From the NCBI GenBank assembly GCA_024654005.1, contig JANLGX010000089.1, positions 1 to 34,919 of the forward strand: a DNA stretch of 34,919 nucleotides, read 5' to 3'. The translations under genes were made by a program, and so were the position numbers. Position 1 is the stretch's first letter, and each line of letters opens with the position of its first letter. This DNA is from Gemmatimonadaceae bacterium. Lineage in GTDB: Bacteria; Gemmatimonadota; Gemmatimonadetes; Gemmatimonadales; Gemmatimonadaceae. The notes under the pieces were generated by a model, which was not told the DNA's origin, ran no database searches, and was given only the letters and a program-made list of their open reading frames with translations. Shown here in pieces: positions 1-7,584 of the stretch.

Positions 1-30
1 ATATCGATGCGGGCGGGCATTCAGAAAGTT

Positions 31-132
31 ATTAGTGATTGGTGATTGGTGATTAGTAACCCCTAACTTCACCTGGCGCCGCACCATTATTCCGGCCTGG
101 CCGTTACCAATCACTAATCACTAATCACCAAT
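31..132. repeat. Inverted heptamer-repeat element upstream of mazG
   Basis: The left arm (31-60) is four heptamers of the form ATTRGTG followed by AC. The right arm (103-132) is the inverted counterpart, made of AATCAYY-type heptamers. The arms match at 26 of 30 positions, and all four differences are C/T transitions at the same site of each heptamer. Two of them would still pair as G-U in RNA. The 42-base centre is GC-rich and has no open frame. The right arm and its tail run to within 3 bases of the mazG ATG, so the mazG leader is largely repeat and shows no Shine-Dalgarno. Family and function are unknown. Confidence 0.85.
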
Positions 133-139
133 CACCTCG

Positions 140-910
140 ATGGGCTCCCTCGACGACACCCTCGCCCTCATGCGCGACCTGCGGCAGCGCTGCGACTGGG
201 ACGCCGCGCAGACGCACGACTCGCTGCGGCCGTACCTGATCGAAGAATCACTCGAGCTGGACGACGCGCTGCGCCTGGGCGACGACGAGCTCGTGCGCGA
301 GGAGCTGGGCGACCTGCTGCTCCAGGTGCTGTTCCACTCCGTGGTGGCCGAGGAGCGGGGCGCGTTCAGTTTCCACGACGTCGCGGGCGCGCTCATCGCC
401 AAGATGAAAGCGCGCCACCCGCATCTCTACGCCGCCGGCGCGCGCGAGTCGTGGGAGCGGATGAAGTCGAAGAAGCGCGCATCGCTCGCCGACGGTCTTC
501 CGTCCACGCTGCCTTCGCTGCATCGCGCCCACCGGCTCCAGGACCGTGCCGCGGGAGTCGGCTTCGACTGGCCCGACGCCGAGGGGCCGGCGGACAAAGT
601 CGCCGAAGAGCTGGCCGAGGTGCGCGAGCTGATGCAGGAGAAGAAAGTCCGCTTCAGCGAGCACGGCGCGCCGGTGCACGACGAGGCGCACGCGGAGCTG
701 GAGGGGGAGCTGGGGGACCTGCTGTTCGCGTGCGTGAACCTGTGCCGGAAGCTGGGGGTGCATTCGTCGCTCGCCTTGGATAAGGCGAATGCGAAGTTCC
801 AGAGGCGGTTCGAGGCGGTGGAGAAAACTGCGGCCGAGCGGGGGGTTGACCTTGGTTCCGCCGGTCTCAAAGCCCTCGACCGGATCTGGGATGAGGTCAA
901 ACGGCGTTAA
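140..910 (+). CDS. mazG: MazG nucleoside triphosphate pyrophosphohydrolase
   Basis: Cytosolic all-alpha NTP pyrophosphohydrolase that cleaves NTPs or dNTPs to the monophosphate and PPi, a housecleaning role (family knowledge). The 256 residues hold two MazG repeats. The first has the Mg-binding EExxE (EESLE, about residues 35-39) followed by EELGDLLLQVLFH. The central linker carries the family hallmark LQDRAAGVGFDWPD. The second repeat has EELAEV and GELGDLLFACVNLCRKLG, with KANAKFQRRFEAVE near the end. The length is normal for two-domain MazG. The ATG at 140 is chosen because the conserved N-terminal CDWDAAQTHDSLRPYL follows at the usual distance. No ribosome-binding site is visible because a repeat arm abuts the start. 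The gene converges with asnS. Confidence 0.93.
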   Translation: MGSLDDTLALMRDLRQRCDWDAAQTHDSLRPYLIEESLELDDALRLGDDELVREELGDLLLQVLFHSVVAEERGAFSFHDVAGALIAKMKARHPHLYAAGARESWERMKSKKRASLADGLPSTLPSLHRAHRLQDRAAGVGFDWPDAEGPADKVAEELAEVRELMQEKKVRFSEHGAPVHDEAHAELEGELGDLLFACVNLCRKLGVHSSLALDKANAKFQRRFEAVEKTAAERGVDLGSAGLKALDRIWDEVKRR

Positions 911-914
911 CTAC

Positions 915-1106
915 GCTGCGTGCTGCGTGCTGCGTCCTAGCAGAATTCTCGACTCCTGAGGGGTCCTGCCGTACCACTGACAACTCATAACGGCTGTTGC
1001 ATTGCCAAGGGGCTCCGACAATACCGCGTCAGGCAGCGCAGCCAGCTAGGACGCAGCACGCAGCACGCAGCACGCAGCACGCAGCATTCAGTTCGCAGCA
1101 CGCAGC
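915..1106. repeat. Inverted heptamer-repeat element between mazG and asnS
   Basis: The left arm carries three GCTGCGT heptamers (915-935) plus CCTAGC. The right side starts with GCTAGG and then has eight ACGCAGC-type heptamers (1051-1106, two of them degenerate). Positions 915-941 and 1045-1071 form a perfect 27-base inverted repeat around a 103-base centre. The element fills the gap between the convergent mazG and asnS stop codons, beginning 5 bases after one and ending 5 bases before the other. Both transcripts could fold it into a long hairpin. The 103-base loop and missing U-tract argue against a standard terminator. The design (heptamers in opposing arrays) matches the element before mazG, but the heptamer sequence differs. 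Confidence 0.88.
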
Positions 1107-1110
1107 GCTT

Positions 1111-2418
1111 TTATGGCCTCAGCCGATTCATCATCCTCGGAAACGCGATCGTCTCCCGCACGTGCGGCAGCCCGCATACCCACGCCACCGTCCGCTCCAG
1201 CCCGAGCCCGAACCCGGAGTGCACGAACGTCCCGTACTTCCTGAGGTCCAGGTACCAGCCATACGCCTCGACCGGGAGGTTCTCCTCGTGGATCCTCGCC
1301 AGCAGCTTGTCGTAGTCGTCTTCGCGCTGTGATCCGCCGATGATCTCGCCGTAGCCTTCGGGCGCCAGACAGTCGTTGCATAGCACGGTGCGCGGATCGG
1401 CCGGGTTCTCCTTCATGTAGAAAGCCTTGGCCTCTTTCGGGTAGTTGCAGACGAAGATCGGCGTGACGTAGTCGGCGACCAGCAGCGTCTCGTCTTCGGC
1501 GCCGAGGTCGTCGCCCCAGGTGATGTTGCTGCCCTTGGCCTGGAGAGTCTTGACTGCGTCGCCGTAGTCGATCCGCGGAAACGGCGTTTTCACCCGCTCC
1601 AGCCTGGTGACGTCACGCTCCAGCTCCTCCAGCTCTACGCGGCGGCGACCGACGGCCCGCGCGACGATGTACGAGACGAAATCCTCCTGCAGCCGCATGT
1701 TGTCCTCGGAGTCGTTGAACGCGACTTCGGGCTCGATCATCCAGAACTCGCTCAGGTGCCGGCGCGTCTTCGACTTCTCCGCGCGAAACGTGGGGCCGAA
1801 ACAGTAGATGCGGCCGAGCGCCGCGGCCGCGGCCTCGCCGTACAGCTGGCCGGTCTGCGCGAGGTACGCGGTCCCTTCGTCGAAGTACTCCGTCGCGAAC
1901 AGACCGCTGCGCTCGCCGATGGCCGCGGTGAGGATCGGGGTGTCTACGAGCGTGAAGTCGCGCTCGTAGAAAAAGTCGCGGATCGCCTGCTCGATCTCGT
2001 GCCGCACCCGCGCGATCGCGCGCTGCCGTGCGCTCCGGAGCCAGAGGTGGCGGTGATCGAGCAGGAAGTCCACCCCGTGCTCCTTGGGCTGGATGGGGTA
2101 GTCCTGCGGGCTCGGCCCGAGGATCTCGAGATCGCTGGCTCCGAGCTCGAATCCACCAGGCGACCGGCGGTCTTCACGCACGACGGCCGTCAACCGGATG
2201 CAAGTTTCCTGAGTCAAACTACCAAATCGCTCCCAGACCTCGGGCTCGACCTCACTTCTGACGAGCACCGCCTGCGCCGTGCCACTACCGTCACGTATGA
2301 CAACAAACGCAATTTTCCCGGATGATCTGACGTGCGTTACCCACCCTTGCACTTCCACGGATTGCCCGGTGTGCGCGCCGAGGTCGGCGATCCGTATCGA
2401 TGGGGAATTCTTTGACAT
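1111..2418 (-). CDS. asnS: Asparaginyl-tRNA synthetase
   Basis: Class IIb aminoacyl-tRNA synthetase charging tRNA-Asn with asparagine in the cytosol. The 435 residues start with an OB-fold anticodon-binding domain (about 1-110, VEVQGWVTHVRSSGKIAFVVIRDGSG). The catalytic core follows: motif 2 is FRAEKSKTRRHLSEFWMIEPE and motif 3 is GFGLGLERTVAWVCG near the C-terminus. The HLSEFWMIEPE context and PILTAAIGERSGLFATEYF resemble AsnRS more than AspRS, which is longer and has an insertion domain; the length here is normal for AsnRS. The ATG at 2418 gives a full N-terminus. It diverges from the histidine kinase gene across 61 bases and converges on mazG. Confidence 0.93.
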   Translation of the reverse strand: MSKNSPSIRIADLGAHTGQSVEVQGWVTHVRSSGKIAFVVIRDGSGTAQAVLVRSEVEPEVWERFGSLTQETCIRLTAVVREDRRSPGGFELGASDLEILGPSPQDYPIQPKEHGVDFLLDHRHLWLRSARQRAIARVRHEIEQAIRDFFYERDFTLVDTPILTAAIGERSGLFATEYFDEGTAYLAQTGQLYGEAAAAALGRIYCFGPTFRAEKSKTRRHLSEFWMIEPEVAFNDSEDNMRLQEDFVSYIVARAVGRRRVELEELERDVTRLERVKTPFPRIDYGDAVKTLQAKGSNITWGDDLGAEDETLLVADYVTPIFVCNYPKEAKAFYMKENPADPRTVLCNDCLAPEGYGEIIGGSQREDDYDKLLARIHEENLPVEAYGWYLDLRKYGTFVHSGFGLGLERTVAWVCGLPHVRETIAFPRMMNRLRP

Positions 2419-2479
2419 TCGCTGAGCGGCAGAGAAAACGCGGCAAGCTAGGCCGCCATATGCTGAGTGTCAACGAAAT

Positions 2480-3970
2480 ATGACGCTGCGCGCGCGGCTA
2501 AGCCTCGGTCTCATCGGCATGGCGTTGGTGCTGCTCATCCCGCTGCTCCTGGCGTTGAACTCGCTGGAGCGGCTGGAAAATACCAATCGCGTGCTGCGCG
2601 ACACCGATTTCGCGGCGTCGATCGCCATCGGCAGGCTGCGGACTGCGACCGACGACATCCGGGCCGCCGAGAACGCGCTGCTGTTCGTGCACGACGACAG
2701 CAGCAGACGCCGCATGACCGCTGGCATCGCGCACGCGGACAGCCTGGCAGTCGCGCTCCGCGCATATCATCTGGAGCGCGAGAGCGCGCAGATCCGCTCG
2801 GCGCTTGCGCGCATATCCGAGGCGGCGGCAGCGGAGTACGAGGCCGCGAGCGCCGGCCGCGCGCCCGAGGCCGAGAGAATCTCCGCCGGCAGGCTCCTCC
2901 CGGAGATCGCCCGGATCAACACCACGGTGCGGCAGACCGAGTCCGACCTGCGCGGCCGCACCGCCGAGCGCGTGGACGAAGCCGCAGCCGTGACGATCGA
3001 AGCGCAGCGCACGGCGGCGGCGGCGCTGGCGATCGCCCTGCTGCTGGCACTGCTCATAGCCTTCTGGCTGCTGCGGTCCATCAGCACACCGGTGTTTTTT
3101 CTCGAGCGCGGGATGCGGGCAGTGGCCGACGGCGACTTCTCCTACCGGCTCCCGTACACCGGGACCCGCCGCGACGAGTTCGGCCGGCTGGCGGGGAGCT
3201 ACCAGTCCATGACCCGGCAGCTCGCGGAGCTGGACAAGCTCAAGGCGGAGTTCATCTCCATCGCCTCGCACGAGCTCAAGACGCCGATCAACGTCATCAT
3301 CGGTTATCTGGAGCTCCTGCAGGAGGGGATCTACGGGCCGTTGTCGCCCAAGCAGATCGAAGTCGCGGAAACCATGGAGAAGCAGGCCCAGACCCTCACG
3401 CGCCTGACCCGGCAGCTGCTCGACGTCAGCCGGTTCGAGGCGGGCGGCGGCAGGGTCGAGCCCCGCAAGGTCGACCTGGCGCGGTTTCTCCAGCACCTGG
3501 AGGCGGCGTTCCAGGGATTGGCCGTGCAGCGCGGGATCGCGTTCCGGGTGGAGCACTCGCCATCGCTGCCCGCGGAGGTGACGTGGGACGAGGACCGGAT
3601 GAACGAGGTGCTCGGCAACCTGCTCTCGAACGCGTTCAAGTTCACCCCGCGGGAAGGGGATGTGACGCTCGGTCTCGACGGCGATGAGTCCGAGGTCCGG
3701 ATCACCATCCGGGATACGGGGGCAGGGATTCCCGCCGACCAGCTGCAGCACATCTTCGAGAAGTTCTATCAGGCGGACAACCAGGCGTCCGCGGCCCTCA
3801 AGGGAACAGGCTTGGGACTTGCTATTGCAAAGCAGATAGTGGAGGCGCACCAGGGTACGATTACGGTGGACAGCAAGGAGGGATCCGGCACGACGTTCCA
3901 TTTGACGTTGCCGGCCCACGCGGCTGTCTCCCGGATCTCCGGCCGCCACCGTACTTCCGACCTGGGCTGA
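2480..3970 (+). CDS. Membrane sensor histidine kinase (HAMP-HisKA-HATPase)
   Basis: Inner-membrane sensor kinase of 496 residues. TM1 spans about 10-26, a helical periplasmic sensor region of about 150 residues follows, and TM2 spans about 178-198. HAMP (about 199-250) has the pattern RSISTPVFFLERGMRAVADGDFSYR. The HisKA H-box SHELKTP puts the phospho-acceptor at His264. The ATPase domain has the N-box NLLSNAFKF (about 380-388), G1 DTGAGIP (412-418), F-box FEKFYQ and G2 GTGLGLAIAK. All catalytic motifs are intact. The all-helical sensor resembles 4HB or GlrK-type kinases. No response regulator is adjacent. A lipoprotein gene follows after 7 bases, an arrangement like glrK-qseG. The ligand is unknown. 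Confidence 0.9.
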   Translation: MTLRARLSLGLIGMALVLLIPLLLALNSLERLENTNRVLRDTDFAASIAIGRLRTATDDIRAAENALLFVHDDSSRRRMTAGIAHADSLAVALRAYHLERESAQIRSALARISEAAAAEYEAASAGRAPEAERISAGRLLPEIARINTTVRQTESDLRGRTAERVDEAAAVTIEAQRTAAAALAIALLLALLIAFWLLRSISTPVFFLERGMRAVADGDFSYRLPYTGTRRDEFGRLAGSYQSMTRQLAELDKLKAEFISIASHELKTPINVIIGYLELLQEGIYGPLSPKQIEVAETMEKQAQTLTRLTRQLLDVSRFEAGGGRVEPRKVDLARFLQHLEAAFQGLAVQRGIAFRVEHSPSLPAEVTWDEDRMNEVLGNLLSNAFKFTPREGDVTLGLDGDESEVRITIRDTGAGIPADQLQHIFEKFYQADNQASAALKGTGLGLAIAKQIVEAHQGTITVDSKEGSGTTFHLTLPAHAAVSRISGRHRTSDLG

Positions 3971-3977
3971 AGACACC

Positions 3978-4532
3978 ATGAGAACCGCAAGAAGCATCAC
4001 GGCCTTCCTGGCCGTAATGACGCTGAGCGCGTGCGCGACTTCCTCCCGGTCCGCCCCGGATTCTCCGAGCCCTGAGGCCTGGGGGGCGCTGCTCAACACG
4101 ACCGACGATCTCGCCAACGCCGGCCGCCACGCCGCCGCGGACAGCACGCTGCTCGCGTTCGCGAGCCGCCACCCCGGCACCCACGCGGCGGAAGAGGTGC
4201 TGTTCTGGCGCGCGCTCTACAAGCTCGATCCCAGAAGCCCGGCGGCGACCAGCGCAGAGGGGCGTACGTTGCTGGATTCGTATCTCGCGGCGGAGAAGAC
4301 TGCGTGGTACCGCGGTCAGGCGAACGTTCTCCGGCACCTCGCGCGCGAGATCGTCATCGCCGAACAGGCGGCCGCGCAGTCAGCGGGTGACACCACTATC
4401 GTGATCACCGACACCTCGCCGGCCGGGATCGCGGCGCGGGACCGCGTGATCCGGACGCAGCGCGCCGAGATCGCGCGGCTCAACGCGGAGCTGGAGCGCA
4501 TCAAGCGCCGGCTCGCGACGCCGACGCCCTAG
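3978..4532 (+). CDS. Small lipoprotein paired with histidine kinase
   Basis: Predicted lipoprotein of 184 residues. The signal peptide is MRTARSITAFLAVMTLSAC, with lipobox LSAC and Cys19. The mature part is helical and looks like one or two TPR-like hairpins (about 33-100, with ALLNTTDDLANAGRHAAADSTL and HAAEEVLFWRALYKL). It ends in a charged coiled coil (about 155-180, RTQRAEIARLNAELERIKRRL). It starts 7 bases after the kinase stop, so the two are almost certainly co-transcribed. Size, lipobox and position recall QseG downstream of GlrK (QseE) in enterobacteria, but no sequence identity is claimed. Its stop codon shares the palindrome CTAG (4529-4532) with the convergent recG stop. Confidence 0.75.
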   Translation: MRTARSITAFLAVMTLSACATSSRSAPDSPSPEAWGALLNTTDDLANAGRHAAADSTLLAFASRHPGTHAAEEVLFWRALYKLDPRSPAATSAEGRTLLDSYLAAEKTAWYRGQANVLRHLAREIVIAEQAAAQSAGDTTIVITDTSPAGIAARDRVIRTQRAEIARLNAELERIKRRLATPTP

Positions 4533-6607
4533 CCGACCCTGAACAACTCCAGCGCTCGGGGAAACCGCGCGCTCAGCGCGCGCTTCAACCCCGCGTTCTG
4601 CGGCTTCTCCAGCCCGGCGTCGCCCGCCAGCGTCTTCCCGGCGGCTTCGCGCGCGAGCACGTTCAGCTTCTCGTCGCGCACCAGGTCGGCGATGCGGAGC
4701 ATCGCTTCCCCGCTCTGCTGCTGCCCAAACAGGTCGCCCATTCCCCGGATCCTAAGATCGGCGCGCGCGATCTCGAAGCCGTCGTCGGTGGACGCGAACA
4801 GCTCCAGCCGCTCCATCGATTCCTGGCCGGCCTCGCCGAGCAGAATGCAGTAGGAGCTCTCCGCGCCGCGGCCAACCCTCCCGCGGAGCTGGTGCAGCTG
4901 CGACAGGCCGAACCGCTCCGGGTGCTCGATCAACATCACGGTCGCGTTGGCGACATCGATTCCGACTTCGATGACCGTGGTCGCGACGAGGATGTCGATC
5001 TCGCCGTCGCGGAACTGCCGCATGATGCTCTCGCGCTGGTCCGCGGGGATCCGCCCGTGCAGCAGCGCGACGCGCAGCCCGGCGAACGCGCCCGCCGAGA
5101 GCTGCTCGAACATCGTCGTCGCCGCTTTCAGATCGCTCTTCTCCGATTCCTCGATCACCGGATATACGACGTAGGCCTGCCGCCCTTCCTCCACCTGCGA
5201 GCGGACGAACGCGAGCACCTTTTCGCGCCCGCTCTCCCGCCGCAGGACCGTCGTCACGGGGCGGCGCCCGGGCGGCCGCTCGTCCAGCGTGCTCACGTCG
5301 AGATCGCCGTACACTGTGAGCGCGAGCGATCGCGGAATCGGCGTGGCGCTCAGCAGCAGCACGTCCGGCGCCTGCCCTTTCTTCGCCAGCGCCGCGCGCT
5401 GCTCCACGCCGAACCGGTGCTGCTCGTCGATGGCGACGAACCCCAGCTTGCCGAAGGCGGTGGTGGTCTGCACGAGCGCGTGCGTGCCAACCGCGATCAC
5501 CGGCTCCTCCGTCTTCAGCCGTGCCTCCAGCGGCGCGCGCGTCTTCGTCTTCACGCTCCCCGTCAACAGGAGCGGCTCGATCTCCAGCGGTGCGAGCAGC
5601 CGGCGCAGCGTCCGGTGATGCTGCTCGGCGAGCAGCTCGGTGGGAGCCATGATCGCGGCCTGGTAGCCGTTCTCGTACGCCAGGAGCGCGGCGAACAGCG
5701 CGACGATCGTCTTGCCGCTGCCGACGTCGCCCTGGAGCAGCCGGTGCATGCGCCGGTCACCGCACATGTCCGCGAAGATCTCGCGCAGCACGCGCACCTG
5801 CGCGCCGGTGAGCTCGAACGGCAGCTCCGACTTGAGCTTGGTCGTCAATTCCTTCTTGTTCACGAACCGGATGCCGCGGCGCGCGGTGCGCGCGAGCGCG
5901 TGTGCCCGGCGGTGGAGCAGCTGCAGAAACATCAGCTCGTCTAACGCGAGCCGGTCGCGCCCCCGCTCCGCTTCGCGGATCGACGTGGGCCGGTGCACCA
6001 TGCGGAGCGCGTCCGGGAGCGCAGGCAGCGAAAGCTCCTGCAGCACCGCGCGCGGTAGATGATCGGTCGTGCGCGCGAGGAGCTGGTCGAGATGCGCGTC
6101 GATGATCGAGCGGATCGTCCGGAACGTCAGCCCTTCCGTCGCCGGGTACACGGCGAACACGCGGCCCGGAGCCGCGCCCGGGTCGTCCGGCCCGAAGTTC
6201 ACGTACTCGCGGGGCGCGAGCTGCCGCCCATGATAGAACCGGACCGGTCCGCTCAGCAGCAGCACGTCGCCCTTGTCGATCGAGCGGTCGAGGAACGGCT
6301 GCCCCGGCCAGGCAGCCTCGAGCATTCCGCTCCGATCCTGGATCACCGCCTGGAAAATCCGCAACCCTTTGCGAGTCGGCAGAACTCCCTTGGAGATCAC
6401 CTTGCCGACGATCGTCGCGTCCATGCCAACGTCGACCGACGAGATCGGGGAGATGGTGCTCGCGTCCTCGTACCGGTGCGGGATGTGAAACAGCAGATCG
6501 CCCGCCTTGGTAATGCCGAGCTTGCGGAAGGCCTCCGCGCGAATCGGGCCGACGCCCTTGAGATACCCGACCGGCGTGTCCAGTGCGACCCGCCCCGCCG
6601 GCGGCAT
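4529..6607 (-). CDS. recG: ATP-dependent DNA helicase RecG
   Basis: Branch-migrating superfamily 2 helicase that remodels stalled forks and Holliday junctions. The 692 residues match the usual length. The N-terminal wedge domain begins with TPVGYLKGVGPIRAEAFRKLGI and HIPHRYED. The OB-fold covers about 55-150. The motor has Walker A GDVGSGKT (293-300), the DEQH box (394-397, AIDEQHRFGVEQR), motif III LLLSATPIPRSL and motif VI QLHQLRGRVGRG. The C-terminal TRG region has DLRIRGMGDLFGQQQSG. Its ATG overlaps the ftsY stop as TGATG and lacks its own Shine-Dalgarno, suggesting coupled re-initiation. It is the last gene of the minus-strand run that starts at ftsZ. Confidence 0.95.
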   Translation of the reverse strand: MPPAGRVALDTPVGYLKGVGPIRAEAFRKLGITKAGDLLFHIPHRYEDASTISPISSVDVGMDATIVGKVISKGVLPTRKGLRIFQAVIQDRSGMLEAAWPGQPFLDRSIDKGDVLLLSGPVRFYHGRQLAPREYVNFGPDDPGAAPGRVFAVYPATEGLTFRTIRSIIDAHLDQLLARTTDHLPRAVLQELSLPALPDALRMVHRPTSIREAERGRDRLALDELMFLQLLHRRAHALARTARRGIRFVNKKELTTKLKSELPFELTGAQVRVLREIFADMCGDRRMHRLLQGDVGSGKTIVALFAALLAYENGYQAAIMAPTELLAEQHHRTLRRLLAPLEIEPLLLTGSVKTKTRAPLEARLKTEEPVIAVGTHALVQTTTAFGKLGFVAIDEQHRFGVEQRAALAKKGQAPDVLLLSATPIPRSLALTVYGDLDVSTLDERPPGRRPVTTVLRRESGREKVLAFVRSQVEEGRQAYVVYPVIEESEKSDLKAATTMFEQLSAGAFAGLRVALLHGRIPADQRESIMRQFRDGEIDILVATTVIEVGIDVANATVMLIEHPERFGLSQLHQLRGRVGRGAESSYCILLGEAGQESMERLELFASTDDGFEIARADLRIRGMGDLFGQQQSGEAMLRIADLVRDEKLNVLAREAAGKTLAGDAGLEKPQNAGLKRALSARFPRALELFRVG

Positions 6608-7542
6608 CAGTCGCCGATCACTTCGCGGGCGAACTCGGCGGGATCGAACGGAACGAGATCGTCCAGCTTCTCGCCCACGCCGAGAAACTTGACCGGCACG
6701 TCGAGCGCCTGGTGCACGGCTACCACGATCCCGCCGCGCGCGGAGCCGTCCACCTTGTTCATCACGATGCCAGTGATCGGAACGGCGGAAGAGAAAGTCG
6801 TGGCCTGAGCGATGGCGTTCTGGCCGATCGTCCCGTCGAGCACGAGCAATGTCTCGTGCGGCGCGCCCGGCAGCCGCTTCCCTGTCACGCGATGGATCTT
6901 GCGCATCTCCTCGAGCAGCGCGTCGCTCGTGTGCAGCCGGCCGGCGGTGTCGATGATCGCGACGTCGGCTCCGCGGACGACAGCAGCGTCCACCGTCTCG
7001 AACGCGACGGACGCGGGGTCGGTGCCGGCGCGCGCGCCGACGAACTCAGCGCCCGCGCGGTCCGCCCACTGCCGGAGCTGATCCACCGCGCCCGCGCGGA
7101 AGGTGTCGGCCGCGCCGATCACGATCTTCTGCATGCCCTCGCAGCGGAGCCGCGCCGCGAGCTTGCCGACGAAGGTCGTCTTCCCGGCTCCATTCACGCC
7201 GATCACCAGGATGACCGTGGGCGCTGAAGGAGCGAGCCGCAGCGCGGGATCGCTGTTCCCCGCTCGCAACGAGGCTTCGATCCCCGAGCGGAGCGCTTCG
7301 CGGAACTCGGGCTCGGTGCGGATCTTTCCGAGCTTGGCGAGCCGCTCGAGCTCGGCCACGAGCTGCATCGTGGTCGCGACGCCGAGGTCGGCCTCGAGTA
7401 GGACCTCCTCGACGCGCTCGAGCGAGCCTGTGCTCACTCCTCCCTTCGCCAACACCGTGACGTCCATCAGCGCAACGTCGCGGACGCGTTGCCACAAGGA
7501 GCGGGCGGGAACGTCGCCGGGGCGGCGGATTAACCTTGGCAT
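6607..7542 (-). CDS. ftsY: Signal recognition particle receptor FtsY
   Basis: SRP-family GTPase and receptor that docks the SRP-ribosome complex on the inner membrane. The 311 residues comprise the helical N domain (about 15-100) and G domain. G1 is GVNGAGKTT (115-123), the ADTFRAGAVDQL motif follows, G3 is DTAGR (198-202), and G4 reads NKVD (262-265) in MNKVDGSARGG, where most FtsY proteins have TKLDGTAKGG. The C-terminus FLGVGEKLDDLVPFDPAEF is typical. The acidic A domain found in enterobacterial FtsY is missing, as in many phyla. The start at 7542 is chosen to keep the N-domain helix LWQRVRDVAL; the Shine-Dalgarno is poor. It lies 42 bases after cusA and is coupled to recG. Confidence 0.95.
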   Translation of the reverse strand: MPRLIRRPGDVPARSLWQRVRDVALMDVTVLAKGGVSTGSLERVEEVLLEADLGVATTMQLVAELERLAKLGKIRTEPEFREALRSGIEASLRAGNSDPALRLAPSAPTVILVIGVNGAGKTTFVGKLAARLRCEGMQKIVIGAADTFRAGAVDQLRQWADRAGAEFVGARAGTDPASVAFETVDAAVVRGADVAIIDTAGRLHTSDALLEEMRKIHRVTGKRLPGAPHETLLVLDGTIGQNAIAQATTFSSAVPITGIVMNKVDGSARGGIVVAVHQALDVPVKFLGVGEKLDDLVPFDPAEFAREVIGD

Positions 7543-7584
7543 TGGGACTGAAAGCTAAGGAAGGGGAACGAGCGGAGAGCGTTC

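Noticed and set aside
915-1106. Heptamer element as a CRISPR array
   Set aside because: Units are 7 bases with no spacers, and the two sides are inverted; it does not resemble CRISPR repeats.
2498-4180. Open frame of 560 codons antisense to the histidine kinase and lipoprotein
   Set aside because: The opposite strand encodes an intact HAMP-HisKA kinase and a lipoprotein with a proper lipobox; the antisense frame has no recognisable domain.
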